Assembly (NCBI RefSeq): GCF_022668875.1
Contig: NZ_JAKGCR010000012.1
Coordinates: 1 to 64,000, forward strand
Origin: Domibacillus sp. PGB-M46
GTDB taxonomy: Bacteria; Bacillota; Bacilli; Bacillales; Domibacillaceae
Direction of reading: 5' to 3'
Length of the DNA: 64,000 nucleotides
The notes beneath the pieces are model-generated. The model was not told where the DNA came from, ran no database searches, and worked only from the letters and a program-made list of their open reading frames with translations. Shown here in pieces: positions 1 to 8,423 of the stretch; position 1 is the stretch's first letter; every line of letters begins with the position of its first letter. The position numbers and the translations under genes are program-made.

Positions 1-77
1 GAATTTAAGTTTTTAAAATAAAGTTTGTATATACATATTATTGAATAATATTGATTTAAATAAAAATGCAAATAAGT

Positions 78-100
78 GCGGTAAAAGACGCTGTAGAGTT
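78..100 (+). repeat. partial repeat motif upstream of the recombinase
   Basis: The motif CGGTAAAAGACGCTGTAG resembles the sequence that follows each later recombinase-tail repeat (CGGTAAAAGAGACAGTAG near 1805). It suggests that the repeated array may continue to the left of the window. This is a short match judged by eye. Confidence 0.3.
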
Positions 101-155
101 TAAAAAAGAGTAAAAAGAAGAAATACATAAAATGAGGGCAGGGAGGAGAAGCAGT

Positions 156-1283
156 ATGTTTGAGCTGACGAAAAACAACCAGCCGCTTTTTCCAGCAAAT
201 AAGATGGAGACAGCCGGCCAGCTGCTAGAACGAATCGAACAGGCAGAAAAAGAAAAGGAAGATCCGTTTTTTTATTTTGATGATAGGGATGTGCTTCATT
301 ATTACTTATATCGCAGTATCAATTTGAATAAGGAAGCGGAGCGTTCAGACCGGACCATTAAAGAGTATGAAAGGGAGCTGTCCCAGCTGATTGAGAACAT
401 GTTGCAGTTTCCAGAGGAAATCGGGCTCGATATAGAGCAGATTGAAGAAGGTTCGTTATTTAAAAGCCTGTCACCAAGGCATTTGCGGCGTTATCAGACC
501 TGGCTTGCCGAAGAGAGCCCGCGGGTGCAAACAAAAGGCCCTTATTCAGCAGCGACTCTTGCGCGTAAAACGACCATCCTTAAGAGTTTCTTTCGTTTTT
601 TGCACGAGAATCGCTATCTCAATCAGCCGATTCACCAAGGACTGCGTCCGGCAACTGTCCGTAAAGATGACCGGCCTAATCGAGACTTAGGCCCAAAGGA
701 AGTCATTCAGCTCCTCGACTACTATAGGGACCGTAATAGGATTATGTTTACTTTGATTCATGTTCTGGTAGGAACCGGTATGCGGAATGATGAATTATGC
801 CAATTGAAGGTATCGGACGTCCGTTTTGATCCAATCCTCGGAGGCTTTTATCTGCATGTAATTGGAAAGGGAAATAAACAGCGGGATATTCCGCTTCGGG
901 AAAAAGTGATGGACAGTATTGTGCTGTACCGGAAAACACGGCTTCTGCCGGCAGACTTCCCAAGCGACAGCGATGAGCCGCTATTCCCGAACAGCCGGTG
1001 GAAAGCATTCCGCCCGTCTTACTTTGCGACCATGTTAGGAGACGAAATTGAGAAGGTGCCGATCCTATCCATTCAGGCACGAAAAAAGAGAATTACGCCA
1101 CACGAATTCAGACATAGCTTTGCGATTATCAGCTATATGAATAACAGCGATGTGTATGCCATTATGCGCGCACTTGGCCACGAGAAAATCGAAACCACGA
1201 TGATCTATCTTCAAAAGATTATGGAGCGGGAACAGCACGTGGTTCACCAATGGAAAGATGACGCGCTAGGAAAGTATATATAA
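156..1283 (+). CDS. tyrosine recombinase/integrase (XerC/XerD-like)
   Basis: A site-specific tyrosine recombinase of 375 residues that should cut and rejoin DNA at a specific site through a 3'-phosphotyrosine. The C-terminal catalytic domain shows the family residues: Arg near 210 (GTGMRNDE), a beta-hairpin Lys in IGKGNKQR, HEFRH with His316 and Arg319, LGHEK with His342, and nucleophile Tyr351 in MIYLQ. The N-terminal half resembles a SAM-like core-binding domain. I chose ATG 156 because GGGAGGAG lies just upstream; an in-frame ATG at 132 has no such site. The last ~80 bp and the following 24 bp recur downstream, so the 3' end may be part of its own recombination site. It is longer than housekeeping XerC/D (about 300 residues) and more like a mobile-element integrase. 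Confidence 0.9.
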   Translation: MFELTKNNQPLFPANKMETAGQLLERIEQAEKEKEDPFFYFDDRDVLHYYLYRSINLNKEAERSDRTIKEYERELSQLIENMLQFPEEIGLDIEQIEEGSLFKSLSPRHLRRYQTWLAEESPRVQTKGPYSAATLARKTTILKSFFRFLHENRYLNQPIHQGLRPATVRKDDRPNRDLGPKEVIQLLDYYRDRNRIMFTLIHVLVGTGMRNDELCQLKVSDVRFDPILGGFYLHVIGKGNKQRDIPLREKVMDSIVLYRKTRLLPADFPSDSDEPLFPNSRWKAFRPSYFATMLGDEIEKVPILSIQARKKRITPHEFRHSFAIISYMNNSDVYAIMRALGHEKIETTMIYLQKIMEREQHVVHQWKDDALGKYI

Positions 1284-1302
1284 TAGAAGAAACTCGGTAA
1301 AA
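1274..1302 (+). repeat. direct repeat copy 1 at recombinase 3' end
   Basis: A 24-bp stretch (1274-1297, beginning GTATATATAATAG and ending AAACTCGG) spans the stop codon of the recombinase. It recurs without mismatch at 1784-1807 and 1999-2022, always in the same orientation. Copies 1 and 2 are followed by TAAAA. It is a candidate recombination (att-like) site. Confidence 0.75.
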
Positions 1303-1340
1303 ACAGCAAGTATTTTTAATTAAAAGGACGGTAAAAGGTG

Positions 1341-1685
1341 ATGGAATGTTGCTGTGAACAAAATAATACCGACGAGTTGAAAATTGAAGGTGATATGAGT
1401 AGCGATCCTTTCTGGTGCAGCCGTTGTGGCTGTAATCTGGATTTAGATGAAATATCTCTTTCAGCTGAGTTAAAAGAAGAACTGTCTGAATGGATGGCTA
1501 ACTACGGCAGCTGGATTAATTGGAACACTGATAAATTAGTTCCAAATGGAATTGCGCTTGAGGATAAACATAATAAGCAGGGGATGAAGTTGGCTGAGAA
1601 AGCAAAGAAAGAGCTTGCAGGAAAATACAAAATCAGGTTCATACCTTCAACATCAGCAAGAATGTATGCTAGATTCGATCGCTAA
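1341..1685 (+). CDS. hypothetical protein, small zinc-ribbon-like cassette protein
   Basis: A 114-residue acidic protein that I do not recognise. A CSRCGC motif near residue 30 plus upstream cysteines (CCCE at the N-terminus) suggests a metal-binding knuckle, followed by a helical stretch with Trp-rich WMANYGSWINW. ATG 1341 follows AGGACGG; a GTG immediately upstream is a second possible start. The gene lies alone between two copies of the recombinase-tail repeat, as expected for a cargo or cassette gene. Short proteins in such positions are often immunity or accessory proteins, but nothing in the sequence proves that here. Confidence 0.7.
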   Translation: MECCCEQNNTDELKIEGDMSSDPFWCSRCGCNLDLDEISLSAELKEELSEWMANYGSWINWNTDKLVPNGIALEDKHNKQGMKLAEKAKKELAGKYKIRFIPSTSARMYARFDR

Positions 1686-1726
1686 TGGGCTTCAACTTAA
1701 TTCAGACAATGTGATCTGTTTATAGA

Positions 1727-1812
1727 AGATTATGGAGCGGGAAAAGCATGTCGTTCACTAATGGAAAGATATGCTTTGGGACGGTATATATAATAGAAGA
1801 AACTCGGTAAAA
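1727..1812 (+). repeat. duplicated recombinase 3' end with direct repeat copy 2
   Basis: About 85 bp resembling 1217-1302, the last ~22 codons of the recombinase plus trailing sequence, with scattered mismatches but an exact 24-bp core at 1784-1807. It contains no reading frame of its own. It looks like the trace of an earlier recombinase copy or of site-specific insertion. Confidence 0.75.
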
Positions 1813-1998
1813 GAGACAGTAGTTTTGTATTTATCCACAGAACGGATCCTCTTTTGTGCGGTATTTTTTCAACCCGGGAAACTATCTCGCTTGGCATAAA
1901 ATTAGGCATAAAAGCTATAAGTAATCAGCTTGACTACCGTTTTTACAATTATGTCGTATGCCAATACTATTTATACAAAAAGACAATGCTTTAGAATA

Positions 1999-2022
1999 GT
2001 ATATATAATAGAAGAAACTCGG
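1999..2022 (+). repeat. direct repeat copy 3
   Basis: A third exact copy of the 24-bp core, preceded by AATGCTTTAGAATA, which resembles the lead-in of copy 2. It lies about 190 bp after copy 2 with no gene between them. Confidence 0.7.
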
Positions 2023-2560
2023 CAAATTTGATGCTGATTATAGATTGAAATAGACGATAATTTTGCGGAAATGAATATGCATTACCCCTCTGGTTAAATG
2101 GATTATATATTCGTTTTTTTGAGTGCTATAGAAAAAAGCACTAATTTATTACAATTTCTTTGGCTAGTAATAGCATGAAGAAACAGCGTTGTAACTTCAT
2201 CTGGTCGAACAAGCTGCCAAGTCTCATGCGATGATCGTTGTCATTAGCCATTTATTTAAAGAAATGGCTGTAAACTAAGGCTGCTGTTAAAGTGCGATTC
2301 AGTTGAGTTATCTTTTCCCCAATTGTTATTAAAGTAGAATACCTCCTGATCCTATACATTGCATTAAATAAGACTTCTACTTATAAGCAATTTCTACGAT
2401 TTATTCTGCCAGTGGGCTTAAGAAGCAAAAATTGTATTGATTTACAGCAAACATGGCTTGAATGGTGTCCTGGTTTTTTTACTTTATTGATTTTTTACTT
2501 CATTTTATAACATTAAGCAGAACTAAAGTCAGAGAGTACAAATATTCATTTGCAAATGGA
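2023..2560. other. gene-free stretch
   Basis: AT-rich sequence without a convincing reading frame. It contains a small hairpin around 2249-2270 and isolated fragments that may be decayed coding sequence, but I recognise no family. Confidence 0.4.
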
Positions 2561-2608
2561 AAAGGAAAAACATCGACTGAATTTTCGAGTCGGTGTTTTT
2601 CCTTTGTA
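2561..2608 (+). terminator. strong hairpin, terminator-like
   Basis: Arms 2561-2578 and 2588-2605 pair over 18 bp with a single G-T wobble and a 9-nt loop; runs of A and T sit in the outer stem. It could work on either strand. It lies in gene-free sequence downstream of the recombinase region and upstream of the chemotaxis gene. Confidence 0.65.
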
Positions 2609-2867
2609 TACAGATATGTATAGTCAAATTGAAAATCCGTCTTCTTGCATGTTAAAAAAATAGAAATGCACAAATTCTAAAAGAGGGAACTAGAAACTAT
2701 AGGTAAAAACACCTGCTTTTTTTAATAAAAATAGTAGATTTCCTTTTTGAAAATAAGTAAAATGTATATATGTTATAGGTAAATAAGTCCTGGTTAACTT
2801 GTTTTTACACGGATTTATTTGTGACAAAAGATATAAGTTAAATTTTTTATAGGGTAAGGAGAAAATA

Positions 2868-4577
2868 ATGTTTAGTAGTCTAAAATGGGAAAACATTAGG
2901 ATTGGTTGGAAATACGGGATTGCTTTTGGTATAACTCTTCTTTTATTTGTGATATCCGTTTTGATTGTATTCTTTCAACTAGAGGATGTAAGCCACTCTA
3001 TTGATGATGTGGACAAAGAGGCAACACGTTCAGTTGACTTTACTTTAATGGCGTCTACCATTCGGGGGAAAGATATCCGAATTGCTGATTATATTTATCT
3101 GCAAGACGAAAACTCCATCAATGAATTTAAAGATCGAATGGAGCAAGTCACAGAACTGGAGACTAAGTTAGAGCCGCAGCTGTCTACCGATAAACAAAAG
3201 GAATTATTTGAAACGGTGAAAGCCAATAACCAGGAAATTAATCAGTTGTTTTTAGAACAAATTGTGCCGGCCATTGAAAAAAAAGAACATCAAAAAGTTA
3301 GGGAACTTAGGATTCAAACACAAGGCCTGCTTGATAGCACTGTTGAAGATTTAACAGAAGTCCGGACAGCTTCTTATGAAGAGAGAGTACGTGCAATTAA
3401 AAGTGCCAATAATGCTCTCCACAATTCAGTAATAATTTTAATCGTCTCAATTATTGCATCTATCCTTCTAGGCAGTTTTCTGATCATTATAGTGAGCAGA
3501 ATGATCATTAAGAATCTGAAAAAAGTTGTAAGCCTGGCAACACAAGTCTCTGAAGGAAACTTGAGCGCAGACAATCTGGACTATAAGGGAAATGATGAAA
3601 TCGGACAACTCAGCACAGCTGTTAATAAAATGAGCAGTAACTTAAGAAACATGGTTAACGAAATGGTACGGGTTTCAGACAGCGTAAGCAGTCAAAGTGA
3701 GGAATTATCCCAATCTTCCAAAGAAGTACAGCAGGGCAGCGAGCAGATCGCTTCCACTGTTCAAGAGCTCGCAGCTGGAGCGGAGCAGCAGGCTTCCTCA
3801 GTAGGCAGTATTTCTGAAGTGGTAACCAGTCAAAATGAGGATATAAAAAGTGCCAGAACAAGTGGGGAGCAGATAGAACAAAAGTCTTCTGGGGTTTTAC
3901 GCTTAACCGAAGACGGGGTTGCATTGATGAAAAACTCAATGAACCAAATGAATATGATTGACGGTATTGTAAAAGAGTCCGTAGAAAAGGTAAATGGTCT
4001 TGCCAAACGATCACTCGATATATCTAAGCTAGTAGATGTTATTCAGAATGTTGCTAACCAAACGAATTTGCTGGCATTAAATGCGGCTATAGAAGCAGCG
4101 AGAGCTGGAGAGCACGGAAAAGGTTTTGCGGTTGTGGCAGATGAAGTTCGTAATCTAGCGGAACAAGTATCGGCTTCCGTAGGAGAAATTACTCAAATTG
4201 TAGGGAACATCCAATTAGAATCAAGAACAGTAACCGGTATACTGGAAGAAGGATATGATCAGGTTAGAAACGGAATAGAACAGGTAAATCTTTCAGGTGC
4301 AAAATTTAATGAAATTAATGAAGCAGTTCAAATCATGGGCAATGAGATCAGCGCAATTTCTACAGTCTTACAGAGAGTTTCAAATAACAGCATAACTGTC
4401 AGCCAGTCAGTAGAAAACATTGCTTCAATTTCCGAGGAAGCAGCGGCAGGACTTGAGCAAACATCCGCTTCCGTACAGCAAAGCAACAGCTCGATGGAGG
4501 AGGTTTCAGCAAGTGCAGACCTGCTTGCTCAACATGCTGAAACATTGAATGACTTGGTACGGAAGTTTAAATTATAA
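2868..4577 (+). CDS. methyl-accepting chemotaxis protein
   Basis: A membrane chemoreceptor of 569 residues that senses an unknown ligand and controls CheA through its cytoplasmic rod. Order: TM1 (about 14-37), an extracellular four-helix-type sensor (about 38-186), TM2 (about 187-209), HAMP (about 210-262), then the long coiled-coil signalling domain with the invariant hairpin tip [19 protein letters not shown] near 394-412. The C-terminus, NDLVRKFKL, is typical of Bacillus receptors. GTAAGGAG precedes ATG 2868. It stands alone with its own downstream terminator-like A/T hairpin (about 4592-4627). No che genes are nearby. Confidence 0.93.
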   Translation: MFSSLKWENIRIGWKYGIAFGITLLLFVISVLIVFFQLEDVSHSIDDVDKEATRSVDFTLMASTIRGKDIRIADYIYLQDENSINEFKDRMEQVTELETKLEPQLSTDKQKELFETVKANNQEINQLFLEQIVPAIEKKEHQKVRELRIQTQGLLDSTVEDLTEVRTASYEERVRAIKSANNALHNSVIILIVSIIASILLGSFLIIIVSRMIIKNLKKVVSLATQVSEGNLSADNLDYKGNDEIGQLSTAVNKMSSNLRNMVNEMVRVSDSVSSQSEELSQSSKEVQQGSEQIASTVQELAAGAEQQASSVGSISEVVTSQNEDIKSARTSGEQIEQKSSGVLRLTEDGVALMKNSMNQMNMIDGIVKESVEKVNGLAKRSLDISKLVDVIQNVANQTNLLALNAAIEAARAGEHGKGFAVVADEVRNLAEQVSASVGEITQIVGNIQLESRTVTGILEEGYDQVRNGIEQVNLSGAKFNEINEAVQIMGNEISAISTVLQRVSNNSITVSQSVENIASISEEAAAGLEQTSASVQQSNSSMEEVSASADLLAQHAETLNDLVRKFKL

Positions 4578-4827
4578 TCGAACACATATAAGAAAAGGAA
4601 GAAGGCATAGTCTTTTTCCTTTTTTATTTTTTGGAATGCCATTTACAGACTTTCCAAGCGGGAAAGCCCACTTCTTCAGAGGTGGGATGAGAGCGGGGTC
4701 GAACCAGGCATGTCTTCAGACATGTCAAAGGTTCGATTTTTTATTTTTTCCAATTTTAGCATTTGCATATGGAACATACATTTGGTATGCTTGTTCCATG
4801 GAAGGAAATTGGAAAGGAGGCTTAAAA

Positions 4828-5907
4828 GTGGGAACTATTTCATTAAGATTGGAGCTAATGAAACCAACGGAAACAAAGAAACAGATGTATAAAAAAATGG
4901 CCGAATTAAATACTTCTTTTTCAAACTGGCTGCTAAGTTATGAAGAACTGTCTAAAGCAACGTCCAAGGTCTACAAGCTTTTTTCGCAAGAAAAACTGCC
5001 TTCGGCAGTAGTGAATCAAACCATCCGTGAAGTGAAATCCAAGAAAAAGAATCAAAAAGCAAAAACGTTTCGCCGTTTCTGGTGCGGTTTTAACAATCAA
5101 AACCTCGCTATCGAAAAGGAAAATGGTTTATATAAGCTGTCTTTCCCTACATTAGAAAAGAGAATTGGTGTGCCGGTTATCGCAGAAGTATATCAGCAGC
5201 ACTGGCTGGATAAAATTCTTTCCGGGCAGGCAAAACAAGGAGCCGCTGAGCTGTATGAGAAAAAAGGCAAATGGTATATCTCGCTTTCTATTTCGTTTGA
5301 GCCAAAACGAGCTGCTTCTTCATCAAAAGTGATGGGCATCGATGTAGGGCTGAACTATTTAGCTGCTGCCTCGGTTGGTACGAAAACACTCTTCTTTCGC
5401 GGAAACAAGGCTGCTTTCATTCGAAGAACATTTTCTTCAAGAAGAAAAAAGTTAGGAAAGCGAAAGCTTCTCTCCGTTATTAAAAAATCGAAAAACAAAG
5501 AATCTCAGTGGATGAAAAATCTAAATCATAAAATGAGCCGGCAAATCGTGAATTTTGCTGCAGAGAACGGTGTTCGCTGCATTCGAATGGAAGATTTGAC
5601 GGGTATTCGCCGTAAAGCAAAATCAAAAAAAGACGCAGGCAGGAATCTGCATTCCTGGGCACATTATCAGCTTCAGCAGTTTATTGAATACAAAGCCAAA
5701 ATGGCTGGTATTCAAATTGAATATGTGAATCCACATCATACCTCTCAAACATGTAAATGTGGCCATGTAGACAAAAAGAATCGAAAAAGACACACGTTTG
5801 CGTGTGCCAAATGTCAGTATACACTTCAAGCCGATGTGAATGCGGCCATTAATATTTCGAAAGCCATCAGCGGCCTTTCAAAAAAGAAAAACAAGCAAGC
5901 AGCTTAA
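4828..5907 (+). CDS. tnpB: TnpB RNA-guided endonuclease (family A)
   Basis: A 359-residue TnpB, the ancestor-type nuclease of Cas12 that is guided by an RNA from the element's right end. The RuvC triad is present: Asp172 (GIDVG), Glu255 (RMEDL) and Asp336 (ADVNAA). The zinc finger has CKCG followed by CAKC. GTG 4828 follows GGAAAGGAGG at ideal spacing; the frame is open farther upstream but that part reads through the left end. Unlike the family B copies there is no SOS box in front; instead an inverted repeat GGAAC...GTTCC (about 4770-4796) lies upstream. The two genes are distantly related. The first cysteine pair is CxC instead of the usual CxxC. Confidence 0.88.
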   Translation: MGTISLRLELMKPTETKKQMYKKMAELNTSFSNWLLSYEELSKATSKVYKLFSQEKLPSAVVNQTIREVKSKKKNQKAKTFRRFWCGFNNQNLAIEKENGLYKLSFPTLEKRIGVPVIAEVYQQHWLDKILSGQAKQGAAELYEKKGKWYISLSISFEPKRAASSSKVMGIDVGLNYLAAASVGTKTLFFRGNKAAFIRRTFSSRRKKLGKRKLLSVIKKSKNKESQWMKNLNHKMSRQIVNFAAENGVRCIRMEDLTGIRRKAKSKKDAGRNLHSWAHYQLQQFIEYKAKMAGIQIEYVNPHHTSQTCKCGHVDKKNRKRHTFACAKCQYTLQADVNAAINISKAISGLSKKKNKQAA

Positions 5908-6112
5908 CCTATTCCTGTGGTAACAGCAGGACCGCCTGTAAGGTACATGTATGCCGAAGGCATATAAAACGAAGCAGGACGGGCTGATGACACCGCCCTT
6001 AACTGAAGGCGAGTTCTAAACAGAAATGGACTGGGAACGCGTTCGCACTTCAGAATCCCACCCGTTTCACCGCAAGGTGAAGGGCTTGCGGCTTCAGCCG
6101 TAGGAGTGTCAA
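5908..6112 (+). ncRNA. putative omegaRNA/right end of TnpB element A
   Basis: TnpB elements produce a guide RNA that overlaps the tnpB 3' end and the right end. Here about 205 nt follow the stop codon, rich in hairpins and closing with TCAA at 6109-6112. The guide would start at 6113 (ATAGTTGATAAACAG). The 3' ~90 bp recur at 56170-56259 with a different downstream sequence, which supports the boundary. Transcription is inferred. Confidence 0.6.
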
Positions 6113-6182
6113 ATAGTTGATAAACAGTTCGTCTCTACTGTAAATTAAATGCCCCGGCCGTCAAAGGCAACCGGAGCATTTT
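6113..6182. repeat. copy of an IS3-associated end sequence
   Basis: This ~65-bp stretch resembles 7727-7793, next to the IS3 transposase relic: both contain CAACAGTTCGTC-like sequence, then TTAAA(T/C)GCCCCGGC and a CG-rich hairpin closing with CATTTTC/CGTTTTC. It probably marks an IS end left behind. The hairpin at 6152-6180 could also terminate the lipoprotein gene on the minus strand. Confidence 0.5.
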
Positions 6183-6213
6183 CAACGAATATACCCATTA
6201 GTATAACAATTTT

Positions 6214-6852
6214 TTATTCAACGAGCATATAGCCAATTACTTTATTGGTATTGGGATCAATTAGTATTGGAGGTGTACCAATTACAAGATTCTCCTTATC
6301 TTCAAAAGAAACTAATAGTACCTTTGTTCCTTCATAAGTGCTATCAAGCAATTCATAGTTATTGTCAGCAATGGTTTTCGTAACGTTTGCACTTTGCCAG
6401 TTCTCTTCAGCCCAATCATCCCAACTTTTTTCTTTTACGAAATCCCAAGCAGATTTCCTTGCATCGTCATAACCATCTTTGTTTATAGTACTCGTATCAT
6501 CTTGATTATTCGATAACTGTTTATCTTTAGCTTCCTCTGCAAGAATTTGATATTTGTTATCATGTTCTTCAATCAAAAAGATATTGTCTTTTTCATTGAC
6601 AGAATAAACATCGCTGCCTTCTTCATAAGCATTAGAGCTCCAATTTTCTTTCGGCATAGTGTCTATGTCTAATTGCTTTTTAACTTCACCTACTTTTTCT
6701 TTCACAGTGAATGTGTTATCTGTCAAAAGCTCTTGTCCAACATATTCTTTCCCATCGATAATGATGATAGATGCGTAGGCTTCCTCACTACTGTTAGAAC
6801 AGCCAGAAATGAAAAAAAAGGTACAGAAAATGCTTAAAATCATTCTATTCAA
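6214..6852 (-). CDS. hypothetical lipoprotein
   Basis: A 212-residue acidic, Asn/Asp-rich lipoprotein of unknown function. A short signal sequence leads to a lipobox ending at Cys18 (FFISGC), so it should be lipid-anchored outside the membrane. The start is TTG at 6852: GGAAGGAG lies 7 nt upstream, whereas the longer frame from ATG 6897 would put charged residues in front of the signal peptide. The C-terminal half (VLLVSFEDKENLVIGTPP...PNTNKVIGYM) looks like a compact beta domain. It is not obviously in an operon. Confidence 0.75.
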   Translation of the reverse strand: MNRMILSIFCTFFFISGCSNSSEEAYASIIIIDGKEYVGQELLTDNTFTVKEKVGEVKKQLDIDTMPKENWSSNAYEEGSDVYSVNEKDNIFLIEEHDNKYQILAEEAKDKQLSNNQDDTSTINKDGYDDARKSAWDFVKEKSWDDWAEENWQSANVTKTIADNNYELLDSTYEGTKVLLVSFEDKENLVIGTPPILIDPNTNKVIGYMLVE

Positions 6853-6897
6853 TGCGATTCTCCTTCCTGGAAAAGGAACTTTACAATATTTTACCAT

Positions 6898-6936
6898 GAA
6901 AAAGCAGCCAGAGTTATTTATGGCTGCTTTTTATTG
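6898..6936. terminator. bidirectional hairpin terminator
   Basis: AAAAGCAGCCA pairs with TGGCTGCTTTTT around a short A/T loop. It lies between the lipoprotein gene and the next minus-strand pair. Confidence 0.6.
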
Positions 6937-7002
6937 ATGAAACATAATAACATTATGTTGTATTCTATTTTGCTGGCCAATAGCAGACCGAAACTGCTGC
7001 TT

Positions 7003-7031
7003 AAATCAAAAAAGCACACAAAAGTGTGCAA
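7003..7031 (-). terminator. terminator of the 7.0-7.6 kb gene pair
   Basis: On the minus strand GCACAC...GTGTGC is followed by a run of T, directly after the stop codon of the 76-residue gene. Confidence 0.7.
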
Positions 7032-7039
7032 AAGAACTC

Positions 7040-7270
7040 TTATTCATCTTCTGGCATATCAGGAAACACAATTATTTTCTCACTAAAAAGTAGCTTAGGT
7101 CTCAAATTGTAATTTGTATGAAGAAAATCAATCTTATCGTCTTCAAATTGAACAATAGCGATTAGGTCATTGTCATAATCAACAACGGCAACTTTGTCTT
7201 CATTGAAATAGACATCATTTTTTTTATACATTTCTATATGCCAACCGTTATTTAAATCAAATTTTTTCAC
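7040..7270 (-). CDS. hypothetical small acidic protein
   Basis: A 76-residue protein with alternating beta-type sequence, rich in Asp and aromatic residues and ending in PEDE. The start is GTG 7270 behind AAGGATG. It follows the 113-residue gene by about 35 bp on the same strand and shares its terminator, so the two are probably co-transcribed. Unrecognised; a pair of small acidic proteins could be an immunity or antitoxin module, but that is speculation. Confidence 0.65.
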   Translation of the reverse strand: MKKFDLNNGWHIEMYKKNDVYFNEDKVAVVDYDNDLIAIVQFEDDKIDFLHTNYNLRPKLLFSEKIIVFPDMPEDE

Positions 7271-7305
7271 GTTTACTCATCCTTTTATTGTTTGGTCTTT
7301 TTTGT

Positions 7306-7647
7306 TTACCACTCTCTCCATTCTTCAGTAATATCTTCTTCAGATTTTAATCCAGCTATTTTCGCACCTTCCTCGATAAACTCAGCTAATTCCTCTCTTT
7401 CCATTGTTTCAATAAAGTAATCATATTTGTCGTTTAATTCATTTAGTCTAATAACAACTTCTTTGACACATTCTAGTATAGCTTCCTCTGTTGGAGTATC
7501 TCCAAGTTCTTTTAAACTGCTGATGTAAGAATCCAGAACCTCATTAGTTACATTGATATTTTCATCGGTGAAAATATCATCTTCTTCATCCATTCTTTGT
7601 TTCCATTCTAACGTTGGCTTGTTTTGTGTAAGTTCTTCAAAAGTCAT
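7306..7647 (-). CDS. hypothetical acidic protein
   Basis: A 113-residue, strongly acidic, helical protein (about a third Asp plus Glu) without membrane segments. ATG 7647 is preferred over the upstream in-frame ATG 7662 because GGAGG sits at good spacing before it. First gene of a two-gene unit with the 76-residue gene. No family recognised. Confidence 0.65.
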   Translation of the reverse strand: MTFEELTQNKPTLEWKQRMDEEDDIFTDENINVTNEVLDSYISSLKELGDTPTEEAILECVKEVVIRLNELNDKYDYFIETMEREELAEFIEEGAKIAGLKSEEDITEEWREW

Positions 7648-7726
7648 AATTTCATCCTCCAAGGATAATTAAATATCTTATTAGTTAGTTTACCGCATTT
7701 CTCGTTAAAGTAATCTACCTGATTAG

Positions 7727-8080
7727 TCAACAGTTCGTCCATACTTTACATTAAACGCCCCGGCTGTCAAAGGAAGCCGGGTCGTTTTCAAAGCTCGTCG
7801 TTCAGACTTTAGCAAGGCGTGAAACGATTCGATGGAGGCATTGTCGTTGGGTTGTCCCTTTCCGGGGCATGCCCATGATAATGCCTTTTTCTTTTACTGC
7901 CTGCTGATACGTATAGGATGTGTAAACAGAGCTCTTGTCGCTGTACAGGATGCAGCCTTCCGACAAGGAGGGGCAGTTGAACAGTGTATGCATACAGTAC
8001 AAAGTCTGTATTTTGGCGAATAGGCAACAATGGGGCCACATTAAACAGAGTCCGAATACTTGAGAAATATACAAGAGAGA
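7727..8080 (-). pseudogene. IS3-family transposase OrfB relic
   Basis: The minus strand carries pieces of an IS3 OrfB (rve integrase): ILYSDKSSVYTSYTYQQAVKEK corresponds to the family's HSDxGSxYTS catalytic-Asp block, followed by a frameshifted MSRKGxxxDN-like segment in another frame. Both ends of the gene are missing and the frame is broken at least twice. The end-like repeat at 7727-7793 also occurs at 6113-6182. Not functional. Confidence 0.75.
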
Positions 8081-8423
8081 AGTGCCATTATCTAGATTTT
8101 GAATTAAAGAAGTAGCAGGGCATCAACAGTTGCAAATATACACAACCCAGAACATATTTAATGATTTGATTAGATGAATTTAACAAAATGTTCTGTAGAA
8201 TGGTCACATATTCGGCGTATATCGTTAGTGACTTTTTAACTAGTTATGTTACTATATAATCAGTGTTTTCTGGTTTGTCAAACAAGTCTTTGGTCTTAGT
8301 TAAGTTGATTGTAATGTTTGGTTAAACAAGGCTTTAAACTTGAAGACCCCGTGATTTCCAAAGATATTCATACACCGGGGGAGATTTACGAGTTGTTTTT
8401 AGAAAATAGAATAGGAGAAAAAA
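8081..8423. other. upstream region of the second chemoreceptor
   Basis: AT-rich, gene-free. A GC hairpin (CCCCGTG/CACCGGGG, about 8346-8381) lies about 40 bp before the chemoreceptor start and could be a leader structure or an old terminator. I see no clear promoter. Confidence 0.3.

Larger units (their letters stand above)
4650..6112 (+). mobile_element. IS200/IS605-type TnpB-only element (family A)
   Basis: An IS1341-like element with tnpB but no tnpA transposase, so any mobility would need a transposase in trans. The left end carries a CCCAC...GTGGG hairpin around 4669-4688. The right end carries the hairpins CACCGCAAGGTG and CTTGCGGCTTCAGCCG and ends in TCAA (6109-6112), a tetranucleotide typical of IS605-type right ends. 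The exact left boundary is estimated. A second right end of the same family sits near 56.2 kb. Confidence 0.7.

Noticed and set aside
1831-1839. Perfect DnaA box TTATCCACA near the recombinase repeats
   Set aside because: A single box with no cluster, no AT-rich unwinding region assignable and no replication gene; it can occur by chance.
4770-4796. GGAAC...GTTCC inverted repeat upstream of tnpB A as an SOS box
   Set aside because: The half-sites are about 17 bp apart instead of 4, so it does not fit the LexA/DinR spacing.
4549-4827. N-terminal extension of the family A tnpB frame into the chemoreceptor 3' end
   Set aside because: The ribosome site and GTG at 4828 give a normal TnpB; the extension reads through a terminator and the element's left end.
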